NCBI GenBank assembly: GCA_009783775.1
Contig: WRCT01000022.1
Location: 1 to 16,695, forward strand
DNA length: 16,695 bases
Reading direction: 5' to 3'
Source of the DNA: Clostridiales bacterium
GTDB taxonomy: Bacteria; Bacillota; Clostridia; Christensenellales; CAG-138
Translations under genes and position numbers: made by a program
Part shown: piece after piece, positions 6,525 through 13,907 of the stretch
How positions within the stretch are numbered: the stretch's first letter is position 1
Layout: each line of letters opens with the position of its first letter
Notes under the pieces: model-generated
Database searches by the model: none
What the model saw: the letters and a program-made list of their open reading frames with translations, nothing else
What the model was told of the DNA's origin: nothing

Positions 6525-6941
6525 TTAAAATGGGATGTCGTCGCTTGAGATATCCGTAAATCCGGCCAACTCCTGCGGGTTGGGCAGGGTGCGCGGCGCG
6601 GTGTAACCCGCGTGATCGCCCTGCTCGCGCGGGGACAGGAACTCCACCTCGTCGGCGGACACGTCCAGCGACATTCTGGTGGAACCGTCTCTCGCCTCAT
6701 ACAGCCGCGCCTGCAGCTCGCCCAGCACGGCCACTTTGCGGCCCTTGGCAAGGTACTTGGCACAGTTGTCGCCCAGCTGACGCCAGGCGTTGATGCGGAA
6801 GAAGTCGGTCTGTCTCTCGCCGCCCTGGGGGGCGAACTTGCGGTTGACCGCAAGGCCGAAGGTGCATACGGTCACGCCGCTCTGGGTGCTGCGCACCTCG
6901 GGGTCGGAAGTCAAATTGCCAATCAATGTAATCTTGTTCAT
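6525..6941 (-). CDS. ssb: Single-stranded DNA-binding protein
   Basis: 138 residues, short for the family because the linker is brief. The OB fold covers residues 1-105 (MNKITLIGNLTSDPEVR, TFGLAVNR, TDFFRINAWRQLGDNCAKYL, KGRKVAVLGELQARLYEARDG). The C-terminal tip DISSDDIPF is the acidic peptide that docks repair and replication partners such as RecQ, PriA and RecJ; recJ lies in this window. It sits between rpsF (33 bases) and rpsR (22 bases), the classic order in bacteria, which couples SSB supply to ribosome synthesis. Confidence 0.97.
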   Translation of the reverse strand: MNKITLIGNLTSDPEVRSTQSGVTVCTFGLAVNRKFAPQGGERQTDFFRINAWRQLGDNCAKYLAKGRKVAVLGELQARLYEARDGSTRMSLDVSADEVEFLSPREQGDHAGYTAPRTLPNPQELAGFTDISSDDIPF

Positions 6942-6974
6942 CGTTTCAACCTCTCTCTCGTGCTATTGTTTGGT

Positions 6975-7262
6975 TTAGTCTTCCTTGCGGATAACCATGT
7001 AGCGCAGGATACGCTCGTCGATCTTGAAGTTGCGCTCCAGCTCGCGGGGCAGGTCGGGACCGGCGGAAAAGTGCGCCAGCACATAGTAGCCCTCGGTCTT
7101 GTAGTCGATGGGATAGGCCAAACGGCGCTTGCCCCATGCGTCGGTTTTCGTCACCTCACCGCCGTTTGCGGCGATGATGCCCGCGAACTTTTCGATGACG
7201 GCCGCTGTGGTTTCCTCGTCGAGTTCGGGCGTGATGACATACAGTACTTCGTATAGATTCAT
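6975..7262 (-). CDS. rpsF: 30S ribosomal protein S6
   Basis: 95 residues with the S6 pattern (MNLYEVLYVITPELDEE, GKRRLAYPIDYKTEGYYVLAHF, ILRYMVIRKED). S6 forms a heterodimer with S18. It is the first gene of the operon. A strong SD (GGAGGTG) lies 5 bases before ATG 7262. The leader between the promoter and the gene folds into a hairpin (7279-7320). Confidence 0.97.
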   Translation of the reverse strand: MNLYEVLYVITPELDEETTAAVIEKFAGIIAANGGEVTKTDAWGKRRLAYPIDYKTEGYYVLAHFSAGPDLPRELERNFKIDERILRYMVIRKED

Positions 7263-7278
7263 TCTTTCACCTCCTTAT

Positions 7279-7320
7279 GGTCTGTTGGCCCAAATCACTG
7301 TGGTTTGGGCAAGAAGGACC
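7279..7320 (-). promoter_or_regulatory. rpsF leader hairpin
   Basis: In the 5' leader, GCCCAAA (7310-7304) pairs with TTTGGGC (7294-7288) around a 9-base loop. An outer GGTC/GACC pair (7320-7317 with 7282-7279) is separated by an internal loop. Many bacteria control this operon through an S6-S18 binding leader whose hallmark is a bulged CCG; I do not see that trinucleotide here. A regulatory role is possible but unproven. Confidence 0.45.
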
Positions 7321-7332
7321 GTTAGCTGGGCA

Positions 7333-7361
7333 AGTATACCACAGGGGTCGGGGCTTGGCAA
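7333..7361 (-). promoter_or_regulatory. Sigma-A promoter of rpsF-ssb-rpsR
   Basis: On the minus strand TTGCCA (7361-7356), 17 bases, TATACT (7338-7333). This is the best promoter match in the window, about 70 bases upstream of rpsF. Confidence 0.8.
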
Positions 7362-7372
7362 GCGTTTTTTCG

Positions 7373-7506
7373 AAGTAAGAAGTAATAAGTAATAAGAAAT
7401 AAGGGAGGTGTGCCTGCGGCACGATTAGAGGGGTTGCTCGATTATATAAATAGAAAAAACTGCGTTAGCAGTTTTCTCCTCACCTATTACTTATTCTTTC
7501 TTACTT
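7373..7506 (+). repeat. Heptamer-armed intergenic element A
   Basis: Left arm 7373-7394 (AAGTAAT-like 7-base repeats) and right arm 7485-7506 are inverted copies, 20 of 22 bases pairing. Between them, in order, are GGAGGT, hairpin 1 (GTGCC-TGC-GGCAC, 7410-7422), GATTAGAGGGGTTGCT, an AT-rich spacer, hairpin 2 (AAAACTGC-GTTA-GCAGTTTT, 7456-7475) and TCCTC. The element fills the gap between the rpsF promoter and the tmcAL stop codon. It contains no gene. Confidence 0.8.
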
Positions 7507-7511
7507 ATTCC

Positions 7512-8711
7512 CTACAGCAGCACCGCCGCCTGGCTGTCGCGGTGCATTTCGCGCCCCAGGGCATAGGCCAGAATGTCCGTGGAGAGGGCGTCGACGCGCA
7601 GGGATTCGCGGGCGACGTCGGTGCATTTCTCCATATCGGCGTTGCGCATGATCAGCGGCGCGCGGGCCAGGCTGACGATGGCGGAGATCAAGGCGCGGGC
7701 GGACTTGCGAAGGCCCAGCACGCGCAGATAATGGTGGGCCGCGTCCTGCATTTCGGTTTGCAGATCGACGCTGATATCGAGCAGCGCGCTCATGCCGATC
7801 CGCTTGCAGCGGGCCAGCGTGTAGCGTTTGCTCTTGATCGCCTCGAAGAAGGTTTCGGCGGTCCAGCTTTCGCGCGCGGCGCGCAGCAGTTTTTGCTCAA
7901 AGCCCTCCGACACGTCCGGCAGCAGGCGCGCGTCGTCGGCGGTCATGGTCCGCAGCTTGTAGAGCATCATTGCGCCCACATCGTTCGCCGTGACGGGGAA
8001 CTGGCTGTCGAACTGGATCGCGCCGCTGACATAGAGCGGCAGCGCCTCGATCACCTCGGGATTGCCCGCCAGATACGCGCCCCGGATCGCGGTGGCGCTG
8101 GAGAGCTCGCCGGTCAGGTTCTCGTCGTGGTAGTCGTTGCCGATCCGCCGAATGGGCACGGGGTTGATATGGGGCGCGAACTTTTTGATACAGCGCAGGT
8201 ACTCGATCGCCAGAATGTTATTCGGTTTTGCCAGCTCGGCCAGCAGCTTGGGCTCGAGGCCCAGCTCGGCCAGCGCGTCATAGCGCGCGCGGGGGAAGGA
8301 CTTGCCCTGCTTGAGATGATAGGCCAGCGCCTTTTTGAATGCGGGCGGCTCGTCGGCCAGGATCTCGGCCAGACGGTAGAGCGTGTTGAGGTTGTCCTGC
8401 TCGCAGCCGAAGGCCAGATCGGTGACCATGCCCGTGGCGGCCAATAGCCGCACCGCGCCCTCGCAGAACCGTTCCGCGCTGGCGTTGGCGAACACGGAGG
8501 GGATCTCCAGCACCAGATCCACGCCCGCCTGCAAGGCCCAGTAGGCGCGCGTGAACTTGTCCGTGCAGGCAGGCTCGCCCCGCTGCACGAAGTTGCCCGA
8601 CATGGCGGCCACGACATAGGACGCGCCCGTGATGCGCCGCGCCTGCTCCAGATGATAGATATGCCCGTTGTGCAGCGGATTGTATTCCGCGACGATTCCG
8701 ACGACTCTCAT
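7512..8711 (-). CDS. tmcAL: tRNA(Met) cytidine acetate ligase
   Basis: 399 residues, usual length for TmcAL (YlbM). The N-terminus GIVAEYNPLHNGHIYHLEQA carries the nucleotidyltransferase HxGH-type signature (His14-His17), and MSGNFVQRGEPA (37-48) is the family motif. FGCEQDN and later RIGNDYHDENLTGELSSATAIR are further conserved blocks. In Bacillus subtilis the enzyme activates acetate with ATP (acetyl-AMP) and makes N4-acetylcytidine at the wobble base of elongator tRNA-Met. ATG 8711 has GGAGG just upstream, and the left arm of element B runs directly into that SD. It diverges from pta, whose pathway produces or consumes acetate. Confidence 0.93.
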   Translation of the reverse strand: MRVVGIVAEYNPLHNGHIYHLEQARRITGASYVVAAMSGNFVQRGEPACTDKFTRAYWALQAGVDLVLEIPSVFANASAERFCEGAVRLLAATGMVTDLAFGCEQDNLNTLYRLAEILADEPPAFKKALAYHLKQGKSFPRARYDALAELGLEPKLLAELAKPNNILAIEYLRCIKKFAPHINPVPIRRIGNDYHDENLTGELSSATAIRGAYLAGNPEVIEALPLYVSGAIQFDSQFPVTANDVGAMMLYKLRTMTADDARLLPDVSEGFEQKLLRAARESWTAETFFEAIKSKRYTLARCKRIGMSALLDISVDLQTEMQDAAHHYLRVLGLRKSARALISAIVSLARAPLIMRNADMEKCTDVARESLRVDALSTDILAYALGREMHRDSQAAVLL

Positions 8712-8720
8712 GTTTCCTCC

Positions 8721-8875
8721 AAACTACAATATACAAAACTACAAACTACAATGTACAAACTACAATTGAGGAGACGGGCGCCTAAACACCGCCCGTTTTT
8801 TATTATATCAAATTATAGAAAACTGCGGAGCAGTTTTATCGTCAATTGTAGTTTGTAGTTTGTACATTGTACATT
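8721..8875 (+). repeat. Heptamer-armed intergenic element B
   Basis: Left arm 8721-8769 and right arm 8842-8875 consist of ACTACAA / TGTACAA 7-base units in inverted order. The core has GAGGAG, hairpin 1 (ACGGGCG with CGCCCGT, 8774-8796, followed by a T-run), an AT-rich spacer and hairpin 2 (AAAACTGC-GGA-GCAGTTTT, 8819-8837). The right arm is identical over 34 bases to the complement of the left arm of element E. The spacer before hairpin 2 resembles that of element A. It lies between the divergent genes tmcAL and pta. Confidence 0.8.
8774..8801 (+). terminator. Terminator-like hairpin inside element B
   Basis: ACGGGCG (8774-8780) pairs with CGCCCGT (8790-8796), followed by six T's. It points rightward although no plus-strand gene ends here; both neighbours start at this gap. 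It may be part of the element or end an unseen short transcript. Confidence 0.55.
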
Positions 8876-8909
8876 ATTGAAATTAAGTATACCATTTATT
8901 CTCTGTGTA

Positions 8910-8918
8910 TGGTAGAAT
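8910..8918 (+). promoter_or_regulatory. Possible extended -10 of pta
   Basis: TGG followed by TAGAAT (8913-8918), 37 bases before the pta start codon. No good -35 box is seen at 17 bases upstream, which is tolerated by extended -10 promoters. Evidence is weak. Confidence 0.35.
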
Positions 8919-8954
8919 AAATTTTGGAGATTTTCATACTGCGGGGGACAGTCT

Positions 8955-9959
8955 ATGGCGTTTATTGATTCGATTCGGGAAAAGGCCAAACAATGCAAAA
9001 AACATATCCTGCTGCCGGAGGGGCTGGACGGGCGCACGCTGCGCGCGGCGGCCTATATCACCAACGCGAAAATTGCTGAAGTGACCCTCTTGGGCGAGCG
9101 GGCGGAGATCGAAAAGCGGGCTGCGTTTGTGGGCATTTCGCTGCAAGGCATTGGCATCATCGAGCCCGCCGCGCACCCCGACTATCCCGCCTATACGGAG
9201 CGGTATTTTGAAATGCGGCGGACCAAGGGCATGACGCGGGAGGCTGCGGCAAGCACAATGGCAAACCCGCTGTACTTTGCCGCCATGCTGGTGGCGGAGG
9301 GCCGCGCGGACGGGTTTGTGGCGGGCGCCGCCTCGCCCACGAGCGAGGTGCTGCGGCCCGGCTTGCAGATCGTGAAGATGGCGGAGGGCATTCACACCGT
9401 GTCGAGCTGCGTGATCATGGATATGCACGACACCAAACTCGGCGACAACGGCATTCTGCTCTTCGGCGACTGCGCGGTCAATCCGAACCCCACGGCGGAG
9501 CAACTGGCGGAGATCGCGCTTTGCACGGCGCATACGGCCCGTCATCTTTGCGGTTTAGAGCCCCGGGTCGCCATGCTCAGTTTCTCGACCAAGGGCAGCG
9601 CGAAACACCCGTTGGTGGACAAGGTCGTCGAGGCCACGCGTATCATAAAAGAACGCGCCCCCGATCTGATCGTGGACGGCGAGCTGCAGGCGGACGCCGC
9701 GCTCGTGCCCGAGGTGGGCCACCGCAAGTCGCCCGGCAGTCCGGCGGCGGGCAACGCCAACGTGCTGATCTTCCCCGATTTGCAGTCGGGTAATATCGGC
9801 TACAAGCTGGTGCAGCGTTTGGCGGGCGCGGAGGCAATCGGCCCGATCTGCCAGGGTTTCGCGCGGCCGGTGAACGATCTCTCGCGCGGCGCCAGCGTGG
9901 AGGACATTATCTCGGTGGTGGCGATGACGTCGGTGCAGGCACAGAGCCTTAAGGAATAG
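8955..9959 (+). CDS. pta: Phosphate acetyltransferase
   Basis: 334 residues, the single-domain (class I) form. Conserved blocks: HILLPEGLDGRTLRAAAYI at the N-terminus, NPLYFAAMLVAEGRADGFVAG, SEVLRPGLQIVKMAEGI, FGDCAVNPNPTAEQLAEIA, and ANVLIFPDLQSGNIGYKLVQRLAGAE near the C-terminus. It converts acetyl-CoA and phosphate to acetyl phosphate; with AckA this yields ATP and acetate in fermentation. ATG 8955 has GGGGGA upstream. ackA follows after 86 bases that contain element D. Confidence 0.96.
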   Translation: MAFIDSIREKAKQCKKHILLPEGLDGRTLRAAAYITNAKIAEVTLLGERAEIEKRAAFVGISLQGIGIIEPAAHPDYPAYTERYFEMRRTKGMTREAAASTMANPLYFAAMLVAEGRADGFVAGAASPTSEVLRPGLQIVKMAEGIHTVSSCVIMDMHDTKLGDNGILLFGDCAVNPNPTAEQLAEIALCTAHTARHLCGLEPRVAMLSFSTKGSAKHPLVDKVVEATRIIKERAPDLIVDGELQADAALVPEVGHRKSPGSPAAGNANVLIFPDLQSGNIGYKLVQRLAGAEAIGPICQGFARPVNDLSRGASVEDIISVVAMTSVQAQSLKE

Positions 9960-10035
9960 GGAATAAGTAATAAGCAATAATGGAGGTGTGCTGGCGCACA
10001 TTGTATGGGGAACTCGTTATCAAATAATTATTAGG
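9960..10035 (+). repeat. Partial heptamer-armed element D
   Basis: Directly after the pta stop codon the sequence continues as AATAAGT/AATAAGC 7-base repeats, then GGAGGTGTGC and hairpin 1 (TGTGC-TGGC-GCACA, 9987-10000), then ATTGTATGGGGAACTCG. This matches the left half of element A. Hairpin 2 and a full right arm are absent; only an AATAATTATT-like remnant precedes the ackA SD. Confidence 0.6.
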
Positions 10036-10045
10036 AGACAAGAAA

Positions 10046-11254
10046 GTGACAAACATACTGGTTATCAACGCGGGCAGTTCTTCCTTAAAGTATCAGTTGA
10101 TTGATGTAGCGACCGAGCAGGTATTGGCCAAGGGGCTTTGCGAGCGCATCGGGACCGCCGGTTCCAACCTGACCTATAAGACGGCGGACACGACGATCAA
10201 AGAGCGGCCCGAGGCCATGCCCAACCACACGGTGGCCATTGAGGTCGTGCTCGCGGTTCTGACCGATCCGGCCGTCGGCGTCATTACCGACATGAACTCC
10301 ATCGCGGCGGTCGGGCACCGCGTGGTGCACGGCGGGGAGCTGTTTACGCACTCCGCCATGATCGACGAGGAATGCATCGAGGACATCAAGGCCTGTATCC
10401 CGCTGGGCCCGCTGCACAATCCCGCGAATCTCATGGGCATTGAGGCCTGCCAAAAGGCCATGCCGAACGTGCCGCAGGTGGCCGTGTTTGACACGACCTT
10501 CGGCCAGTCCATGAAACCGTCGGTCTATATGTACGCCCTGCCCTATGAGGCGTACACGGAACACAGCGTGCGCCGCTACGGGTTCCATGGGACCTCACAC
10601 CGCTATGTGATCTCCGAGGCGATGAAAAAGCTGGACAAACCTGCCGAGCAGACGCGGATCGTCAGCTGCCACCTGGGCAACGGCTCGAGTATCAGCTGCG
10701 CCAAGGGCGGCGTGTGCGTGGATACCTCGATGGGCCTGACCCCGCTCGAGGGGTTGCCGATGGGCACGCGCTGCGGCAGCATTGACCCCGCGATCGTCTT
10801 GATCCTGATGGACAGGCTGGGTCTCTCTCACGCCGAAATGGACACCTATATGAACAAAAAGAGCGGCGTGCTGGGACTCTCGGGCGTGTCGAGCGATTTT
10901 CGGGACCTGTGGAAGGCGTGGCTGGAAGACGGCAACGAACGCGCCAAGCTCGCGCTGGATATGTTTTGCCTGAGCGTGAAGAAATACATCGGCTCCTACG
11001 CCGCCGAGATGGGCGGGCTGGACGCGGTGGTCATCACGGCCGGCGTGGGCGAGAACGACCGGCGGATCCGCAAGATGATTTTGGGCGACCTGGAATACTT
11101 GGGCCTGGACATCGACTGGGAGAAGAACGAGACCACGCCCATGGGCGACGAGTTTGAAATGAGCCTGCCCGACAGCCGCGTCAAGGCCTTTGTCATTCCC
11201 ACGAACGAAGAGCTGGCGATTGCGCGGGACACCTATGCTTTGATCAAAGCATAG
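10046..11254 (+). CDS. ackA: Acetate kinase
   Basis: 402 residues, typical length. ASKHA-fold motifs: ILVINAGSSSLKYQL at the N-terminus, AAVGHRVVHGGE, VAVFDTTFGQSM, YGFHGTSHRYV, CHLGNGSSISC, GTRCGSIDPAI and VITAGVGEN. It interconverts acetyl phosphate plus ADP and acetate plus ATP in the cytoplasm. The GTG at 10046 is chosen because AGGAG lies 10 bases upstream and the translation opens with the conserved N-terminal motif. It is probably co-transcribed with pta. Its last codons and stop lie inside a perfect 32-base palindrome. Confidence 0.97.
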   Translation: MTNILVINAGSSSLKYQLIDVATEQVLAKGLCERIGTAGSNLTYKTADTTIKERPEAMPNHTVAIEVVLAVLTDPAVGVITDMNSIAAVGHRVVHGGELFTHSAMIDEECIEDIKACIPLGPLHNPANLMGIEACQKAMPNVPQVAVFDTTFGQSMKPSVYMYALPYEAYTEHSVRRYGFHGTSHRYVISEAMKKLDKPAEQTRIVSCHLGNGSSISCAKGGVCVDTSMGLTPLEGLPMGTRCGSIDPAIVLILMDRLGLSHAEMDTYMNKKSGVLGLSGVSSDFRDLWKAWLEDGNERAKLALDMFCLSVKKYIGSYAAEMGGLDAVVITAGVGENDRRIRKMILGDLEYLGLDIDWEKNETTPMGDEFEMSLPDSRVKAFVIPTNEELAIARDTYALIKA

Positions 11255-11259
11255 GTGTC
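11228..11259. repeat. 32-base perfect palindrome over the ackA stop codon
   Basis: The sequence from 11228 to 11259 equals its own reverse complement (centre TTGATCAA). With one G-U pair and three more pairs, the RNA stem would extend to 11224-11263. It covers the last eight codons and TAG of ackA. A real hairpin needs loop bases, so the tip would open. No T-run follows it; the true terminator is 30 bases further. Confidence 0.85.
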
Positions 11260-11289
11260 TCGCAGCTTCCGGACGCCGGATTCCGGTAG

Positions 11290-11315
11290 GGGCGGGGTCA
11301 GCCCGCCCGTTTTTT
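11290..11315 (+). terminator. Intrinsic terminator of pta-ackA
   Basis: GGGCGGG (11290-11296) pairs with CCCGCCC (11302-11308), loop GTCAG, then six T's (11310-11315). The T-run ends at the base before the recJ start codon. The left side belongs to the GTAGGGGC palindrome type also seen at 53-76. Confidence 0.85.
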
Positions 11316-13367
11316 ATGTCAATTCAACAAACAGACACAACTCCATACACAGACGAGCAAATCCAATGGATTTGCGGCACGTTTGAGGTCTCCGAGCCTT
11401 TGGCGCGGCTGTTGCTGGCGCGCGGGCTGGAAAGCTATGATCAAATTCATGCGTTTCTGAACCCCGAGACCATGCCCGACGGCGACCCCTTTGCCCTGGC
11501 GGGTATGGCCGAGGCTGTGGCCGTGATTCGGGACGCGATTGAGGGGAATGAGAAGATTTGCGTCTACGGCGACTATGACGCGGACGGCGTCTGCGCGACC
11601 GCCATTTTGGTTCGCTGCCTGCAAAGCATCGGCGCGACTGTCAGTTGGTTTATTCCCAACCGCCACGGCGAGGGTTATGGGATCCACCCGGACCGCGTGC
11701 GGGAATTGCGCGAGCGGGGCGTGACCCTTTTGATCACGGTCGACAACGGCATTGCCGCCGCCCAGGAGATTGCGCTGGCCAAGTCGCTGGGTATGCGCGT
11801 GGTGGTGACGGACCACCATCGCGCGGGGTCGGTCCTGCCGCCCGCCGACGCGCTTGTCTGCGCCAGCCTGCATAGATACGCCGAGGACGTCAATGACCTC
11901 TGCGGCGCGGGCGTAGCCCTGCAGCTGGCGCGCGCGCTGGGCTGTGAGGCCGAACTGCCCTGGTGCCTGCCGCTGGCCGCGCTGGCCACGGTGGCGGATA
12001 TGGTGCGGTTGAAGGGCGAGAACCGCAAGATCGTAAAGCTGGGCATGGGTCTGATCGGCCAAAACGCGGGTCTGTTGGCGCTGCAACGGGTCGCGGGCAT
12101 GGCCGAGGGCGCTTGCGACGAGGGCGCGCTGGGCTTTATTTTGGGCCCCCGCCTGAACGTGGCGGGGCGCATGGGCGACGCGGCGCGCGCGCTGCGGCTG
12201 TTGCTTTGCGAGGACAGCGCGGAGGCGGACCTTATGGCCAAGGAGCTGGAGGGCGAGAACCGCCGCCGCAAGGCCGAGGAGGAAAGAATATTTTTAGGCG
12301 CGGCGCGTATGCTGGCGGAGGACGGCGAGATCCCGCCCGTGATCGTGCTCTACGGACCCGACTGGAGCACGGGCGTGATGGGCATTGTCGCGGCGCGGCT
12401 GGCCGAAAAGCATTACCGGCCCGTGTTGCTCTTTGCCGCGCGCAACGGCGAGCTGGCCGGTTCGGGCAGGAGCATTCCCGAGGTGGATCTGCACGCCTTG
12501 CTTTCGGAACATAAGGACCTGCTGATCCGTTTCGGCGGGCACGCGGGGGCGGCGGGGCTGACGATCGCCGAGCAAAACCTGCCGACGCTGCGGCAGCGGA
12601 CGGGCGCGTGGCTGCCGGAACAATTCGACGGGAAACTGCCCGTCAAAACACAGCGTTATGATCTGGCGCTGCGCCCTGCCGACTGCACGCTTTCGTTCTG
12701 CCATGAGCTGCAGCGGCTCGCGCCCTTTGGCAGGGGCAATGAGGAACCGATCTTTTTGCTGCCGGATGCGGCGCTGTCGCAGGTGGAGACCATGGGCGCG
12801 GAGGGCAAGCACCTGCGTGCCATGCTGGATGCGGGCGCGGCCAAATTGCGGCTGGTCGCGTTCGGCGAGGGCGAGCAGCGGGCGCGCTGGCGGGGCTTAA
12901 AACGGGCGGACGCGGGGGTGCGGCTGCGGGCAAACAGCTATGCCGGAGCGGAAAGCGCGAACGCTTATTTTGTTTTTTTGCAGGAAAAAACGGAAAAAGA
13001 GGAAAAGAACGACCATTTTTTGAAAATAACAGATGCTTTTTACGCGCACATACGTTATAATAAACTGTCGTATTATTTTGACCCCGCGTGGGCGGCCGAG
13101 CTTTCGGCGGCCCTGCCGCGCAAACTGACCGAGGAAGAGCTGCGCGCGATCTACCGCCAGCAGCGGGAATGGCTGCCTGACGGCGTCTGGGTGCCGCGAC
13201 GGGAGCTGGGCGCGGGCTGGGAAGAACAGGCGGCCGCGCTGATCTTTTTGGAGCTGGGGTTTACCCGCTACGATCCGGCAAACGACCGGTTCGCGGCGGC
13301 GCAGGATATCGTCCACAGGAACTTAAGCGAAAGCGCCTGGTTTGGCGCTTTGGGCAGCGCCCAATAA
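11316..13367 (+). CDS. recJ: Single-stranded-DNA exonuclease RecJ
   Basis: 683 residues. The DHH phosphoesterase motifs are complete: VYGDYDADGVCA (84-95), ITVDNGI (140-146), VTDHH (164-168), CGAGVALQLARAL and RLNVAGRMGDA. DHHA1 follows with AARLAEKHYRPVLLF and LIRFGGHAGAAGLTI, then the C-terminal OB and tail region. It degrades single-stranded DNA 5' to 3' in mismatch, recombination and base-excision repair, and is Mn-dependent. The usual EELG..P-LARLLL start pattern (FEVSEPLARLLLARG) argues that ATG 11316 is close to the true start, yet no SD is visible: the terminator T-run touches the ATG. An AT-rich stretch (12965-13080) breaks the otherwise GC-rich gene. It leads the recJ-apt-rel-dtd cluster. 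Confidence 0.94.
   Translation: MSIQQTDTTPYTDEQIQWICGTFEVSEPLARLLLARGLESYDQIHAFLNPETMPDGDPFALAGMAEAVAVIRDAIEGNEKICVYGDYDADGVCATAILVRCLQSIGATVSWFIPNRHGEGYGIHPDRVRELRERGVTLLITVDNGIAAAQEIALAKSLGMRVVVTDHHRAGSVLPPADALVCASLHRYAEDVNDLCGAGVALQLARALGCEAELPWCLPLAALATVADMVRLKGENRKIVKLGMGLIGQNAGLLALQRVAGMAEGACDEGALGFILGPRLNVAGRMGDAARALRLLLCEDSAEADLMAKELEGENRRRKAEEERIFLGAARMLAEDGEIPPVIVLYGPDWSTGVMGIVAARLAEKHYRPVLLFAARNGELAGSGRSIPEVDLHALLSEHKDLLIRFGGHAGAAGLTIAEQNLPTLRQRTGAWLPEQFDGKLPVKTQRYDLALRPADCTLSFCHELQRLAPFGRGNEEPIFLLPDAALSQVETMGAEGKHLRAMLDAGAAKLRLVAFGEGEQRARWRGLKRADAGVRLRANSYAGAESANAYFVFLQEKTEKEEKNDHFLKITDAFYAHIRYNKLSYYFDPAWAAELSAALPRKLTEEELRAIYRQQREWLPDGVWVPRRELGAGWEEQAAALIFLELGFTRYDPANDRFAAAQDIVHRNLSESAWFGALGSAQ
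13034..13061 (+). promoter_or_regulatory. Possible internal promoter for apt-rel
   Basis: A perfect TATAAT (13056-13061) lies 16 bases after TGCTTT (13034-13039) inside the AT-rich stretch of recJ. It could drive apt and rel separately from recJ. The -35 match is poor and this is speculative. Confidence 0.25.
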
Positions 13368-13384
13368 ACAAGGAGGAGACCATT

Positions 13385-13897
13385 ATGGATTACAAGAGCA
13401 AGATTCGCACGATCCCCGACTTTCCCAAGGAGGGCATACTGTTTCGGGATATCACCACGCTGATCAAGGATAAAGAGGCCTATTCCGCTTTGATCTCGCA
13501 GATCGCGGACTCGCTGCGGGGGCTTAATATCGACATCGTCATCGGGCCCGAGGCGCGCGGGTTTGTCATGGGCTCCGCCGTGGCCTACGCCGTGGGCGCG
13601 GGTTTTGTGATGGCGCGCAAGCCGGGCAAACTACCCTGGAAAACGAAACATATCGAATACGGCCTGGAATACGGCGCGGACGTGCTGGAAGTGCACGAGG
13701 ACGCGATCTTGCCCGGGCAGCGTATCGCGCTGGTGGATGACCTGCTGGCCACGGGCGGCACGGCCAGGGCCACGGCCCAGCTCTGCGAGGAGATGGGCGG
13801 CGAGATGGTCGCCATGCGGTTCGCCATTGAACTTCTTGAACTCAACGGAAGAGACTTGCTGACAGGCTATGATGTTGAATCGGTAATTCAATTCTAA
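13385..13897 (+). CDS. apt: Adenine phosphoribosyltransferase
   Basis: 170 residues, standard length. IPDFPKEGILFRDITTLIKD (10-29), GPEARGFVMGSAVAYA, the flexible loop MARKPGKLPWKT and the PRPP-binding motif ALVDDLLATGGTARA (115-129) identify the family. It makes AMP from adenine and PRPP (purine salvage). The start has GGAGG upstream and lies 17 bases after recJ, so the two are translated from one message. Linkage to rel is conserved in Firmicutes; (p)ppGpp inhibits several purine enzymes, which may explain the pairing. Confidence 0.97.
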   Translation: MDYKSKIRTIPDFPKEGILFRDITTLIKDKEAYSALISQIADSLRGLNIDIVIGPEARGFVMGSAVAYAVGAGFVMARKPGKLPWKTKHIEYGLEYGADVLEVHEDAILPGQRIALVDDLLATGGTARATAQLCEEMGGEMVAMRFAIELLELNGRDLLTGYDVESVIQF

Positions 13898-13907
13898 ATA
13901 AGAGTGG

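Noticed and set aside
7410..8447. Long open frame on the plus strand opposite tmcAL
   Set aside because: It starts within repeat element A and is a compositional shadow. The minus-strand frame has the full TmcAL motifs.
8721..8875. Insertion sequences in the intergenic gaps
   Set aside because: The elements are only 134-200 bases and encode no transposase. I found no clear target-site duplication, so mobility remains an inference.
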